From: Pontibacter sp. Tf4
GTDB lineage: Bacteria; Bacteroidota; Bacteroidia; Cytophagales; Hymenobacteraceae
Direction of reading: 5' to 3'
DNA length: 45,214 nucleotides
NCBI RefSeq assembly: GCF_014212495.1
Contig: NZ_JACKZC010000015.1
Span: forward strand, 1-45,214
Below the pieces are notes generated by a model. It was not told where the DNA came from, searched no databases, and saw only the letters and a program-made list of their open reading frames with translations. This document shows positions 1 through 8,584 of this stretch, in pieces. The translations under genes were made by a program, and so were the position numbers. Position 1 is the stretch's first letter; each line of letters begins with the position of its first letter.

Positions 1-34
1 TCACTTTCCTTGCCCTTCCTGCTGAACGGGGAGG

Positions 35-65
35 CAAAAGTAGCAACCTTTTGCCGTTTTGCAAA
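35..65 (-). promoter_or_regulatory. Bacteroidetes-type promoter for a gene left of the window
   Basis: Read on the minus strand, TTTG (62-65) is followed after exactly 19 bases by TACTTTTG (35-42). This matches the Bacteroidetes primary sigma consensus TTTG / TAnnTTTG at its normal spacing. It would fire leftwards, out of the window, so the gene it serves is not visible. Confidence 0.6.
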
Positions 66-244
66 CCCGGCCTGTAAAGTTTTCCTTCCCGCTCCCTTAA
101 GTGGCTGGAAATAAGCCGGATTATTTTAAAAGCTTTTCATACACTACAATTCTAACCTGACTCTCTTCAGTTACTATCATATTATATAGTATGCTCTTTA
201 TAAATACCATCTATAGGATGCCTATACTGCTTCCTTAAAACAGC

Positions 245-274
245 AAAAGCTCCGGAGGCAGGCTCGGAGCTTTT
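245..274 (-). terminator. Terminator of the dehydrogenase gene
   Basis: Perfect 10-bp stem AAAAGCTCCG (245-254) / CGGAGCTTTT (265-274) with a 10-base loop, 24 bases beyond the minus-strand stop at 299. A- and T-runs on the two sides let it work in both directions. Confidence 0.75.
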
Positions 275-298
275 GTTTATAGTTAATGATTTATAATA

Positions 299-1546
299 TT
301 ACACTTGCTCTTTATTAACAACCGCACTATCCGCATACTCCTGCAGGTACTTATATTTCTCGGTCAGCTCGCCATCCTTGGCTATAGTTGCTCTGGCCAG
401 CATACCACCTTCATCGTTGTTAAAGAACTGCGGAAACACATAGTCTATGATATTTCGACCGAAGTCGCGAGAGGCGTTGCGGGGCAGTTCGCATGGCAGG
501 TTGTCAACAGCCATTACCGTTATGTTGCTTTCAGAACTATAGGCAGCCTCTAATTCTCCTGTTGTTGGGTTATAGTCGTAAACCGGGTCTGGTATAGTGG
601 TGGCGCGCTTGGTGGTAGGTATAGAGCCATCTACATCGCAGGTAATGTCGGCTATAGTATCTATTTTGAAATCGGGTTGGCGGATGTCTTCTTCCGAGAA
701 CAGCTTAGGCGCCTGCGGGTTCCAGTAGGCACAGGCCAGGAGCAGATCGGTTACGCGGGTAAATTTGCGGAAGGTGCTTTCGTATAGTTCCGGGTGGGCA
801 TAAAAGTCAGGAGAGTCCCATACTTCCACATCAGGCCTTCTGTTATAGTCGCCCGAGTGCAACTGGGCATACACTGGCTCTGTGAATTGCTTATATAAAT
901 AGTCGAAGACACTTACTTTACGGATTCCCATTTCATCCAGCACTTCCATGGCGCCGCCTGCTACGCGTCCGCCACCGGTTACCGCAATTTTAATGGCAGG
1001 CAGTTTTACCTTAAAGAACTCTTCCCGCATATCATCCATGTCGTGGCACAGGTAGGCAGGCTTCAGGTCGAAAAGGTTGTGCTTTTTGCCATAGGTGAGA
1101 ATACCATTATAAGCGCCAACTATACCGGCGTACCGGCCAAAAGCAACTACACGGTGGCCTTCGTTATCGGTTAGCAGCTCATAGTCTATTAATGTGATTT
1201 TTTTGTCGAGTACCGCGCGCAGCAGTTTGGCATTGTGCGGTTGCTTTTTTATAGTATGCGAAAAGAAGAAATAAGTCTTGTTTGGGATCAGTTGGTCTAC
1301 AGGCACTTCTTTCACGCCCATCAGCACATCACAATTACTCAGGTCCTGCTGCAGCGGTATCCCCAGCTCTTTATATTCTTCATCCGAAAAACATCTTACT
1401 TCGCTTGGCTGCACCAGCACTTCAAGGTCAGGAAATTCCTGGGTAGCTTCTTCGCATTTTTTTGGTGTTAGCGGCACCCGCTTATCTACAGGCACCTTTC
1501 CTTCTTTAATAATACCTACTTTAACCTTGGTCATGTGCAGATTCAT
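299..1546 (-). CDS. NAD(P)-dependent oxidoreductase, AlaDH/PNT fold, saccharopine dehydrogenase (lysine-forming)-like
   Basis: The 415-residue protein has the N-terminal alanine dehydrogenase / pyridine nucleotide transhydrogenase domain (about 6-140: VGIIKEGKVPVDKRVPLTP, then MGVKEVP and FFFSHTIKKQ). A Rossmann segment with a glycine-rich turn (VTGGGRVAGGAMEVLDEMG, about 190-208) follows. This layout is shared by alanine dehydrogenase, transhydrogenase alpha and fungal-type Lys1 saccharopine dehydrogenase; the KEVP and SHTIKKQ signatures and the length favour the Lys1-like branch (family knowledge plus inference). The substrate cannot be read from sequence. The first ATG gives MNLHMTKVKVG; the internal Met5 (about 1534) is an equally good start. 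It stands alone, divergent from gcvP, and ends at a strong hairpin. Confidence 0.72.
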   Translation of the reverse strand: MNLHMTKVKVGIIKEGKVPVDKRVPLTPKKCEEATQEFPDLEVLVQPSEVRCFSDEEYKELGIPLQQDLSNCDVLMGVKEVPVDQLIPNKTYFFFSHTIKKQPHNAKLLRAVLDKKITLIDYELLTDNEGHRVVAFGRYAGIVGAYNGILTYGKKHNLFDLKPAYLCHDMDDMREEFFKVKLPAIKIAVTGGGRVAGGAMEVLDEMGIRKVSVFDYLYKQFTEPVYAQLHSGDYNRRPDVEVWDSPDFYAHPELYESTFRKFTRVTDLLLACAYWNPQAPKLFSEEDIRQPDFKIDTIADITCDVDGSIPTTKRATTIPDPVYDYNPTTGELEAAYSSESNITVMAVDNLPCELPRNASRDFGRNIIDYVFPQFFNNDEGGMLARATIAKDGELTEKYKYLQEYADSAVVNKEQV

Positions 1547-1728
1547 GAATTGTTCTTGGATTTCTGATGTTTGAAACTATAGCCATGCCCCTACAGGGCA
1601 AGCACTAAACAAGCGGCCGGATATTGTGTTTAACAGTTACAGCTACACTATAATTATATGTATAAGCTGCACCCGGCAAAGGCGTTAAGTATTTACTTTT
1701 CGTGGTTCAATATAAAAACAAATACTGT

Positions 1729-1736
1729 TACTTTTG
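1729..1736 (+). promoter_or_regulatory. Probable -7 element of the gcvP promoter
   Basis: TACTTTTG matches TAnnTTTG and lies 80 bases before the gcvP ATG. The -33 side is weak (GTTC about 20 bases upstream). The predicted leader of about 70 bases shows no obvious riboswitch. Confidence 0.5.
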
Positions 1737-1816
1737 TGGAAAATCATGAGGAGCTTAGTGCCCCTTAGTTACCAAGAAAAAAATTAACCCAATTTCCCAA
1801 TCAATATTTCATCGAT

Positions 1817-4735
1817 ATGATATTTAAAACCAAACCTGCAGACGTGTTTAAGGAGCGCCACAACGGCCCCGACAAAGAGCAGATGCAGGACATGCTGCAA
1901 ACCATCGGGGTAGACTCGCTGGACCAGCTGATTGAGGAGACCGTACCGGCCGCCATTCGCCTGAAAAGACCTTTGAACCTGCCAGCAGCCCTGACGGAGA
2001 CAGAGTTTCTGAACCAGTTCTCGCAGATCGCGAAGCAGAACAAAATATACAAGTCGTACATTGGCTTAGGCTATAATGATACGATCATGCCCCCGGTTAT
2101 ACTCCGTAATATTATGGAGAACCCGGGTTGGTACACAGCTTACACACCATACCAGGCCGAAATTGCACAAGGCCGCCTGGAGGCTTTGATCAATTACCAG
2201 ACCATGGTGATGGACCTGACCGGCATGGAGATTGCCAACGCATCGTTGCTGGATGAAGGTACTGCTGCTGCTGAGGCCATGGGAATGTTCTATGCACAGC
2301 GTAAAGGAGCACGCAAAAACGCGAACCGCTTCTTTGTATCTGACCTGGTACTGCCACAAACTATAGACGTACTTACTTCGCGTGCTACACCAATCGGCAT
2401 TGAGCTGGTTATCGGCGATCACCGTGAAGTTGACTTCTCTGACGAAAACTTATTTGGTGCCCTGGTACAGTATCCTGCTGCCGACGGCGCCATTTTCGAT
2501 TATACAGACTTTATTGCAAAGGCGCATGAGAACGATGCTTATGTAGCTGTTGCTGCTGATATCCTTTCGCTTACGTTGTTAACATCTCCGGGCGAGATGG
2601 GTGCTGACGCTGTAGTGGGTACTACGCAGCGTTTTGGTGTGCCAATGGGCTTTGGTGGTCCGCACGCAGGTTACTTTGCTACAAAAGATGCCTTTAAGCG
2701 CGTAATTCCGGGTCGTATTATTGGTATTTCGGTAGATGCGGAAGGTAACAGAGCGTACCGTATGGCCCTGCAGACGCGTGAGCAGCACATCCGTCGTGAG
2801 AAAGCAACTTCCAACATCTGTACGGCACAGGTATTACTGGCTGTTATTGCCGGTATGTATGCCGTTTACCATGGCCCGCGCCGTCTGAAGTATATCGGTT
2901 TAAATACTCACTCTCTTGCACAACAGTTAGAGAAAGGTTTGAAAGCCGTAGGTTTTGAGCAGCAGAACGAGCAGTATTTCGATACGCTGAAGATCGCTGT
3001 TGAAAGTGCTGAACTGAGAGATGCGATCCGTACGGAAGCTGAGGCTGCAGGTATCAACTTCCGTTATTTCGGGGAGAACAACATTGGTATCTCGCTTCAT
3101 CAAAACACCAACCTGGCCGATGTAAAAGCAATAGTTGCTGTGTTTGCAAAAGTGGCTGGTAAGTCTGCGGATGTGCTAACGATAGATGCGCTACCGGAAG
3201 AAACTGAAATCACCTGGTCGGATAAACTGATCCGCACAAGCGAGTACCTGACACATGAAGTGTTTAACAAGCACCACTCTGAGCACGAGATACTGCGTTA
3301 CATGAAGTACCTGGAGAACAAAGATATTTCTCTTGTTCACTCGATGATCTCGCTGGGCTCTTGTACCATGAAGCTGAATGCTACCGCTGAGATGATTCCG
3401 ATCACGTGGCCGGAAATCGGGCAATTACACCCGTTTGCACCAGCTGACCAGACAAAAGGTTATGCGCAGATATTTAAAGACCTGGAAGCATGGCTTTGCG
3501 AGATCACCCGTTTCGATGCCGTATCATTGCAGCCAAACTCTGGTGCACAAGGCGAGTACGCTGGTTTGATGGTTATCCGTGCGTACCACGAGTCACGTGG
3601 CGATCATCACCGTACAGTTGCGCTTATCCCATCTTCTGCACACGGTACTAACCCGGCTTCGGCAGTTATGGCCGGCATGAAAGTGGTTATAGTTAAGTGC
3701 GATGAGAAAGGTAACATTGATGTAGCTGACCTGCGCGCGAAAGCAGAACAATATAAAAATGAGCTGTCTTGCTTAATGGTGACTTATCCTTCTACACACG
3801 GTGTATATGAGGAGTCAATCGTTGAGATCTGCCAGATCATACATGACAACGGCGGCCGTGTTTACATGGATGGTGCCAACATGAACGCTCAGGTAGGTTT
3901 AACTTCGCCGGCACACATCGGTGCTGACGTTTGCCACCTGAACCTGCACAAGACATTCTGTATCCCACACGGTGGTGGTGGTCCTGGCATGGGCCCAATT
4001 GGTGTGGTGAAAGACCTGGCTCCGTTCCTGCCTGGCCATGCTGTAGTTGACCTTGGCCGTAAAGATGCCATTCATGCGGTGTCGGCTGCGCCTTGGGGGT
4101 CTGCATCTATCCTGCCTATTTCTTATGCCTACATTGCCATGATGGGTCCTGATGGCCTGACAGAGGCTACGAAGTTTGCTATCCTGAACGCCAACTATAT
4201 GAAGGCACGTTTAGAGAAGCACTACCCGGTACTGTACGTTGGTTCTAAAGGCCGTTGCGCTCACGAGATGATCCTGGATTGCCGTGAGTTCAAGAAGTAT
4301 GGCGTAGAAGTGGAAGATATTGCGAAGCGTTTGATGGACTATGGTTTCCATGCGCCAACCGTATCGTTCCCGGTTGCAGGTACGCTGATGGTAGAGCCAA
4401 CCGAGTCTGAAGCACAGGAAGAACTGGACAGATTCTGCGATGTGATGATCTCAATCCGCGAGGAGATACGTGAGATTGAAGCCGGCAAAGCGGACCAGAA
4501 GAATAACGTGCTGAAAAACGCGCCACATACCTTAAAAGTAGTGATGGTAGAGAACTGGGAAAGACCTTACTCACGTGAGAAAGCAGTGTTCCCGATGGCT
4601 TACCTGCGCGACAACAAAGTATGGCCAACCGTTAGCCGCATCGATAGTGCCTATGGCGACCGTAACCTGGTTTGCTCGTGCGCTCCGATTGAAGCTTATA
4701 ATGAAGACGGAAATGAGATGGTAGCTATCGGCTAA
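1817..4735 (+). CDS. gcvP: Glycine dehydrogenase (decarboxylating), P protein of the glycine cleavage system
   Basis: This PLP enzyme decarboxylates glycine and passes the aminomethyl group to the lipoyl arm of H protein. The 972-residue length is normal for the single-chain (fused P1-P2) form. The N-terminal half carries FKERHNGPD and [15 protein letters not shown]; the C-terminal half has the PLP-lysine motif [18 protein letters not shown], with the Schiff-base lysine at residue 712, and [18 protein letters not shown] near 510. The ATG at 1817 fits the family N-terminus. gcvH and gcvT are not in the window, so the system is dispersed. Only one CTATAG copy (2347) occurs in 2.9 kb, far below the density in neighbouring genes, as expected if a highly expressed gene resists the repeat. 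Confidence 0.97.
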   Translation: MIFKTKPADVFKERHNGPDKEQMQDMLQTIGVDSLDQLIEETVPAAIRLKRPLNLPAALTETEFLNQFSQIAKQNKIYKSYIGLGYNDTIMPPVILRNIMENPGWYTAYTPYQAEIAQGRLEALINYQTMVMDLTGMEIANASLLDEGTAAAEAMGMFYAQRKGARKNANRFFVSDLVLPQTIDVLTSRATPIGIELVIGDHREVDFSDENLFGALVQYPAADGAIFDYTDFIAKAHENDAYVAVAADILSLTLLTSPGEMGADAVVGTTQRFGVPMGFGGPHAGYFATKDAFKRVIPGRIIGISVDAEGNRAYRMALQTREQHIRREKATSNICTAQVLLAVIAGMYAVYHGPRRLKYIGLNTHSLAQQLEKGLKAVGFEQQNEQYFDTLKIAVESAELRDAIRTEAEAAGINFRYFGENNIGISLHQNTNLADVKAIVAVFAKVAGKSADVLTIDALPEETEITWSDKLIRTSEYLTHEVFNKHHSEHEILRYMKYLENKDISLVHSMISLGSCTMKLNATAEMIPITWPEIGQLHPFAPADQTKGYAQIFKDLEAWLCEITRFDAVSLQPNSGAQGEYAGLMVIRAYHESRGDHHRTVALIPSSAHGTNPASAVMAGMKVVIVKCDEKGNIDVADLRAKAEQYKNELSCLMVTYPSTHGVYEESIVEICQIIHDNGGRVYMDGANMNAQVGLTSPAHIGADVCHLNLHKTFCIPHGGGGPGMGPIGVVKDLAPFLPGHAVVDLGRKDAIHAVSAAPWGSASILPISYAYIAMMGPDGLTEATKFAILNANYMKARLEKHYPVLYVGSKGRCAHEMILDCREFKKYGVEVEDIAKRLMDYGFHAPTVSFPVAGTLMVEPTESEAQEELDRFCDVMISIREEIREIEAGKADQKNNVLKNAPHTLKVVMVENWERPYSREKAVFPMAYLRDNKVWPTVSRIDSAYGDRNLVCSCAPIEAYNEDGNEMVAIG

Positions 4736-4757
4736 CCGAATTATCCTATAGTTTCAG

Positions 4758-4787
4758 AAAGCCTGGCCACATTGGTCAGGCTTTTTC
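4758..4787 (+). terminator. gcvP terminator
   Basis: AGCCTGGCC (4760-4768) pairs with GGTCAGGCT (4774-4782) with one G-T pair, followed by a T-rich run. It begins 25 bases after the gcvP stop; a CTATAG copy lies between the two. Confidence 0.8.
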
Positions 4788-4799
4788 TTTTACTCCACC

Positions 4800-5092
4800 C
4801 TATCAAAAGTCACGACAAACCCCTGAATTTCATCGACAAATCATCCATTTTCCTTTCAAAGTGTATTATTCCAATAAATTTATAACCGCCTAAACCTGAC
4901 GTTAAGATTTTTTTAAAAAATTTTTAAAAAATTTCATTCTCAAAAAATGCATTTAAACGATTTAATCGCGGTTTTATAACTATGCTAATAAAACTATATG
5001 ATTATTTTTTACATATTTCGCTATTTGTATATATAAAATCCATAACTTTGCAACCGTTAAATCGTTAGAGTAGTCAAAAAACTATAAACAAT
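4800..5092. other. AT-rich intergenic region with long A/T tracts
   Basis: No gene seen. From about 4840 to 5080 the sequence is strongly AT-rich, with phased A- and T-runs around 4905-4945 that could bend DNA or act as an UP-like activator of the gene at 5093 (inference). Confidence 0.45.
5043..5050 (+). promoter_or_regulatory. Probable -7 element for the gene at 5093
   Basis: TAACTTTG fits TAnnTTTG and sits 43 bases before the ATG. The TTTG upstream (about 5024-5027) is only 15 bases away, closer than normal, so the -33 part is uncertain. Confidence 0.45.
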
Positions 5093-5461
5093 ATGAAAAA
5101 ATCAGTATTACTACTTACTTTTATTACGATTCTGGTAATTAGTTATACTTCCGCATCTGCGCAGGTTGCCACTATGAGTAGCCTTGCTCTACGTTTAGCA
5201 CAAGGTGCTGCTAACACTCCAACCGGAGCTGCCATGCTTACTTCCGGTGGTACAGTTGCTGCTTCGGCCGCAAAGGTTCATGTTGCAGTATTGCCTATCT
5301 TTATCCAGCCAGCTCAGTCGCCGGTTGTTTCTCCGGTAGCTGTTCCTTTCTCTGTAGAGGCAACTATAGCCCCTGCCGTAACAATGGACCAGGAGCTTGC
5401 TTCTTTCATCAGCCAGGAGCGTGCAGCTAAGCAGCGCAGCTGGTTCCGCAAGAAAAAGTAG
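5093..5461 (+). CDS. Small secreted protein of unknown function
   Basis: I do not recognise a family. The 122-residue product begins with a signal peptide (KK, a hydrophobic stretch, then SASA before QVATMS, cleavage near residue 23). The mature part is rich in Ala, Val, Thr and Pro with low complexity, and ends with a basic tail (AAKQRSWFRKKK). The start is supported by the signal peptide and by the -7 element 43 bases upstream. It is followed by the lipoprotein at 5539 without a clear terminator, so the two may be co-transcribed. One CTATAG copy (about 5365) lies inside the gene. Confidence 0.7.
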   Translation: MKKSVLLLTFITILVISYTSASAQVATMSSLALRLAQGAANTPTGAAMLTSGGTVAASAAKVHVAVLPIFIQPAQSPVVSPVAVPFSVEATIAPAVTMDQELASFISQERAAKQRSWFRKKK

Positions 5462-5538
5462 TTCGCTACAGCTTATAGTTTGCGATAGCCCTCGCGGCTG
5501 ATAGTGCGTATAGGTAGGTGTCTCCACTTACTCAGCCC

Positions 5539-6156
5539 ATGCACTACTCTCTAAAAACAACCCCAGTAATTTTGTGGAAGGCCCTAACAGTGCTCCTGTT
5601 TGTATGGAGCACTGCCTGCACCACCGGCCCCGTTACCCGCAGCACTTACAGCGAAACCGCTAACTTCAGGGTGTACCAGACCTACGCCTGGTATAAAGCA
5701 GAACTGCCCAGCCCTATAACCGGCGGTGGCCGCGGCTATAGTACGCTTTTAGATCAGCAGATAAAACTTGCCGTAGAAAGCGAACTGGTGAAGAACGGGC
5801 TGCGCCCCAATGAAGAATCTCCTGACCTGCTTATTGCTTACGACATTGCCCTGCCCGCTACAGATGCTTCGGAAACGGATACTGTGTATGCGCCGGGTTT
5901 TGGCTATGGCTATAGTTACTGGTATGGTTACCGCTACCGCTACAACACAAGCGGCATACCTGCCTACAGAAGTGTAGCATCGCTGCCGCCCGGCACCCTG
6001 ATCGTAGACCTGATAGACCCAAATACCAACAGTTTAGTATGGCGCGGATGGTACGAAGCCGGCCTTGACCCGGTGGTGGCCGGCGACAAGGACATAAACA
6101 AAGCGGTTGCCAACGTCATGTCGCAATACCCGCCGGTGCCCGTTACTTCCCAGTAG
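5539..6156 (+). CDS. DUF4136-like lipoprotein
   Basis: The reading frame is open from a GTG at 5518, but the ATG at 5539 (MHYSLKTTP) gives a normal lipoprotein signal: a hydrophobic segment and a lipobox ending WSTAC, with the cysteine about 27 residues in. The mature part contains NFRVYQTYAWYKAELP, then QQIKLAVESELVKNGLRPNEESPDLLIAYDIA and a Tyr/Gly-rich stretch. This is the usual layout of DUF4136 proteins (a short strand ending in YxTYAW, then an ESPDLLV-like motif), whose function is unknown. It should be an inner-face outer-membrane lipoprotein. The gene converges on the TonB receptor with only 2 bases between the stops. Confidence 0.75.
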   Translation: MHYSLKTTPVILWKALTVLLFVWSTACTTGPVTRSTYSETANFRVYQTYAWYKAELPSPITGGGRGYSTLLDQQIKLAVESELVKNGLRPNEESPDLLIAYDIALPATDASETDTVYAPGFGYGYSYWYGYRYRYNTSGIPAYRSVASLPPGTLIVDLIDPNTNSLVWRGWYEAGLDPVVAGDKDINKAVANVMSQYPPVPVTSQ

Positions 6157-6158
6157 AT

Positions 6159-8438
6159 TTACCTGAGCTTATAGTTTAGCTTTATGCCGGTGTAGTAGTT
6201 ACGGGGCGGTGCCGGCTGGTAATATCTTCCGCCAAAAGCATTCAGGTCGTTTCCTAAACTATAGTTTTCATCGGTCAGGTTATCGATCCCTGCAAAAACA
6301 TCCAGCTGCAGGGCACTGGCTATAGTTCGCCGCAGGCCAAGTTTTGCACCTGTAACCAGGTAGCTTTCGGCGTACACGGTGTTTGCGTCATTCAGCGGTA
6401 TTGCGTCGGTGTAGTTTGCCCGTAGGTGCAGGTAAAAGCCCGGCCTGGTCCTGATATCAAACCCGGCAGAAAGTACGTGCGGCGCTACCCCGGTCAGGCG
6501 ATTGCCGCTATAGTTGTCTGTGTTTTGCTGGTACTCCTTAAACCGGAAATGGCTGTAGGTGTAGCTTGCCCATAGTTTGCTGTAGCTTATCCAACTGGCA
6601 GGTGCATCCACTATTGTATAGCTCAGTGCTGTTTCCAGCCCCTTTTGCGAGGTGGCTCCTACGTTCCGGAACACAGCCACACCCGATGTGCTCTGCCGGC
6701 TCACAATGGTCTCGTTCAGTCTGAAGTAAAACCCAACCACATCAACGTATAGTTTGCGCTGCAGGGCGTAGCCTCGCACACCCAGTTCATAGTTCGTGCC
6801 TCTCTCTGGTTCCAGGTCATTGTTAAAAACGCCGTCAGAGGTCAGTATCTCTTCTTCAGTCGGGGGCGAGAAACCGGAGCTGATGCTGCCATGCACCGAT
6901 ACCTGATCATTCAGTTTTTTTAGCAGCGCAATGCGTGGAGAGAGGACCGTTTCGAAATCTTTAACGAAACTATAGTTGCCGGTCGTCACCTGGGCCAGTC
7001 GCTTTGTTTTATACTGTGTGTCGTTCAGGCTCAGGGCAAGCGTCAGAATAAAGTCCGATGGCAGCTCCAGTTCGGCCTGCCCGAAAACAAAGCCGGTTCT
7101 GGCAGTAATTTCGTCGTCGGAGCGCAGGTTGCCGGCTGTGCCGCTGTTATTGTCATAGGTGCGGGCCACTTCCAGGCTCCTCTGAAACTCGCCCCCAAAG
7201 GTAAAGGTGGTAGCAATAGTTGCGATAGTGGTGTTGTGCGCAAAGCTGCTCCGTGCCCCGACCTCCTGCGAGGCGTTGCGCTCATAGTCTGTATTGAACG
7301 GATGGTCGCGGAAACGTTGCATGCCATACACCAGCGTAGCATTGCTCCAGTTGTCGTTAAAGCTATAGTTGTGCTTCAGCCCGATGAGAAAGCTTTCCTG
7401 GTTCATGGAGGCATTCTGTTTTACACTCCCGAAGTCACCGCCCCGTGCCTGGTTTGGGTTCTGGTTATATTGCTCCAGCGTAAGCCCGCCCGGCAGCTCA
7501 TAGTACAGATCCGAATAAATAAGGTGCGAGGTGATGGTCTGCTTTTCAGAAAGATAAAACTCCGGCGAAATCAGCAGCACTTTCCGGTTCATAGCCGACT
7601 GCTCTCTAAAACCATCGTATTCCTGCTGGTTATACTGTACCAGCACATTGCTCTTCGCAGACCCCACTCCTGCTACGGCACTGTATTTCCGGAAACCAAA
7701 CGATCCGACTGTTACACCAATGCCAGCTTCTCTCCCCAGTTCTGCACGGTCTGGTTCCAGTAAGATTGCGCCGCCGGTTCCGGCCCCGTACAGGCTGCCT
7801 GCTGGTCCTTTCAGCACTTCTACACTTCCAACACTGGCGGCATCTAACAAATTAAGCGCGGTGGTGCCGTTGGCCTCGGTCAGTGGTATGCCGTTGTAGT
7901 ACAGTTTCACGTTCCGGATGCCATACGGCGAGCGCAGCGTGCTGCCCCGCACCGAAATACGGTAACTGGCCGGAGCACGCTCCTCCATCTGTACGCCCGG
8001 CACTGTATTTATGGCCCTTACCAGCGAGCTTTCGTCGGTTTGCTGCAACACATCGCTGTTAATTATACTGATGGCGCCTGCCGTTTCGAGCAATGGCCGG
8101 TTGGTCTGGTACCCCTGCACACTTACTTCGGGGAGAACCATGGGGCGCGGCTGCAGCTGTATGTTATAGTTTGTGGTCTGCTCCGGCGCTATAGCTATAG
8201 TATCGGTTACAAAACTGATGTGCGAGACGACCAGGTACGTTGCCTGCATGGGCACGGGCAAACTATAGCTTCCGTTAAGAGTGCTTTGGGTAACCTGGCC
8301 GGTGCTGGCTTTTATGGTTGCGCCAACTATAGGTTGCTGTGTATGGGCGTTGGTAATGGTGCCTGTAACTATAGTTTGGGCGGCAGCTATAGTTGTAAAC
8401 AGGCAGGTACAAATATATAAGAGTATCGTTTTCTTCAT
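6159..8438 (-). CDS. TonB-dependent outer-membrane receptor with carboxypeptidase-like N-terminal domain
   Basis: The protein has a signal peptide (1-20), a carboxypeptidase-regulatory-like beta-sandwich (about 24-100, GTITNAHTQQPIVGATI), a plug (about 105-230 with ISVRGSTLRSPYGIRNVKLY and GPAGSLYGAGTGGAILL) and a 22-strand-type barrel ending NYYTGIKLNYKLR with a terminal Arg. At 759 residues it is like FecA/siderophore-type receptors rather than the larger SusC. No SusD-like partner lies next to it, so iron-chelate or vitamin uptake is likelier than glycan uptake (inference); the ligand is unknown. The gene is unusually dense in the AACTATAGTT palindrome, about 11 CTATAG copies in 2.3 kb. 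Confidence 0.9.
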   Translation of the reverse strand: MKKTILLYICTCLFTTIAAAQTIVTGTITNAHTQQPIVGATIKASTGQVTQSTLNGSYSLPVPMQATYLVVSHISFVTDTIAIAPEQTTNYNIQLQPRPMVLPEVSVQGYQTNRPLLETAGAISIINSDVLQQTDESSLVRAINTVPGVQMEERAPASYRISVRGSTLRSPYGIRNVKLYYNGIPLTEANGTTALNLLDAASVGSVEVLKGPAGSLYGAGTGGAILLEPDRAELGREAGIGVTVGSFGFRKYSAVAGVGSAKSNVLVQYNQQEYDGFREQSAMNRKVLLISPEFYLSEKQTITSHLIYSDLYYELPGGLTLEQYNQNPNQARGGDFGSVKQNASMNQESFLIGLKHNYSFNDNWSNATLVYGMQRFRDHPFNTDYERNASQEVGARSSFAHNTTIATIATTFTFGGEFQRSLEVARTYDNNSGTAGNLRSDDEITARTGFVFGQAELELPSDFILTLALSLNDTQYKTKRLAQVTTGNYSFVKDFETVLSPRIALLKKLNDQVSVHGSISSGFSPPTEEEILTSDGVFNNDLEPERGTNYELGVRGYALQRKLYVDVVGFYFRLNETIVSRQSTSGVAVFRNVGATSQKGLETALSYTIVDAPASWISYSKLWASYTYSHFRFKEYQQNTDNYSGNRLTGVAPHVLSAGFDIRTRPGFYLHLRANYTDAIPLNDANTVYAESYLVTGAKLGLRRTIASALQLDVFAGIDNLTDENYSLGNDLNAFGGRYYQPAPPRNYYTGIKLNYKLR

Positions 8439-8506
8439 GGGTGGGCTGTAAAGCTCATTTCTGAACGTGCAGCAGCGTACAATGTTTACGACAGCGCCAG
8501 TAAAGC

Positions 8507-8537
8507 AAAAAAGCTCCGAAGAATCTGCGGAGCCTTT
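8507..8537 (-). terminator. Terminator of the adhesin-PorP-OmpA operon
   Basis: On the minus strand GGCTCCG pairs with CGGAGC (stem arms 8513-8518 and 8528-8533), followed by six T. It lies about 50 bases past the OmpA stop and separates the operon from the TonB receptor. Confidence 0.75.
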
Positions 8538-8584
8538 CCAAACTATGAAAGCTAATGAGAATTTCTATATCAAGCTGATATGTC

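Larger units (their letters stand above)
1..298. other. Intergenic stretch at the left edge
   Basis: No ORF with gene-like features is seen. It holds the leftward promoter at 35-65 and the hairpin at 245-274. The middle (120-235) is AT-rich with one CTATAG at about 211. Confidence 0.5.

Noticed and set aside
1737..1816. Possible glycine riboswitch before gcvP
   Set aside because: The leader is too short and no tandem aptamer pairing or GGAG-type conserved core was found.
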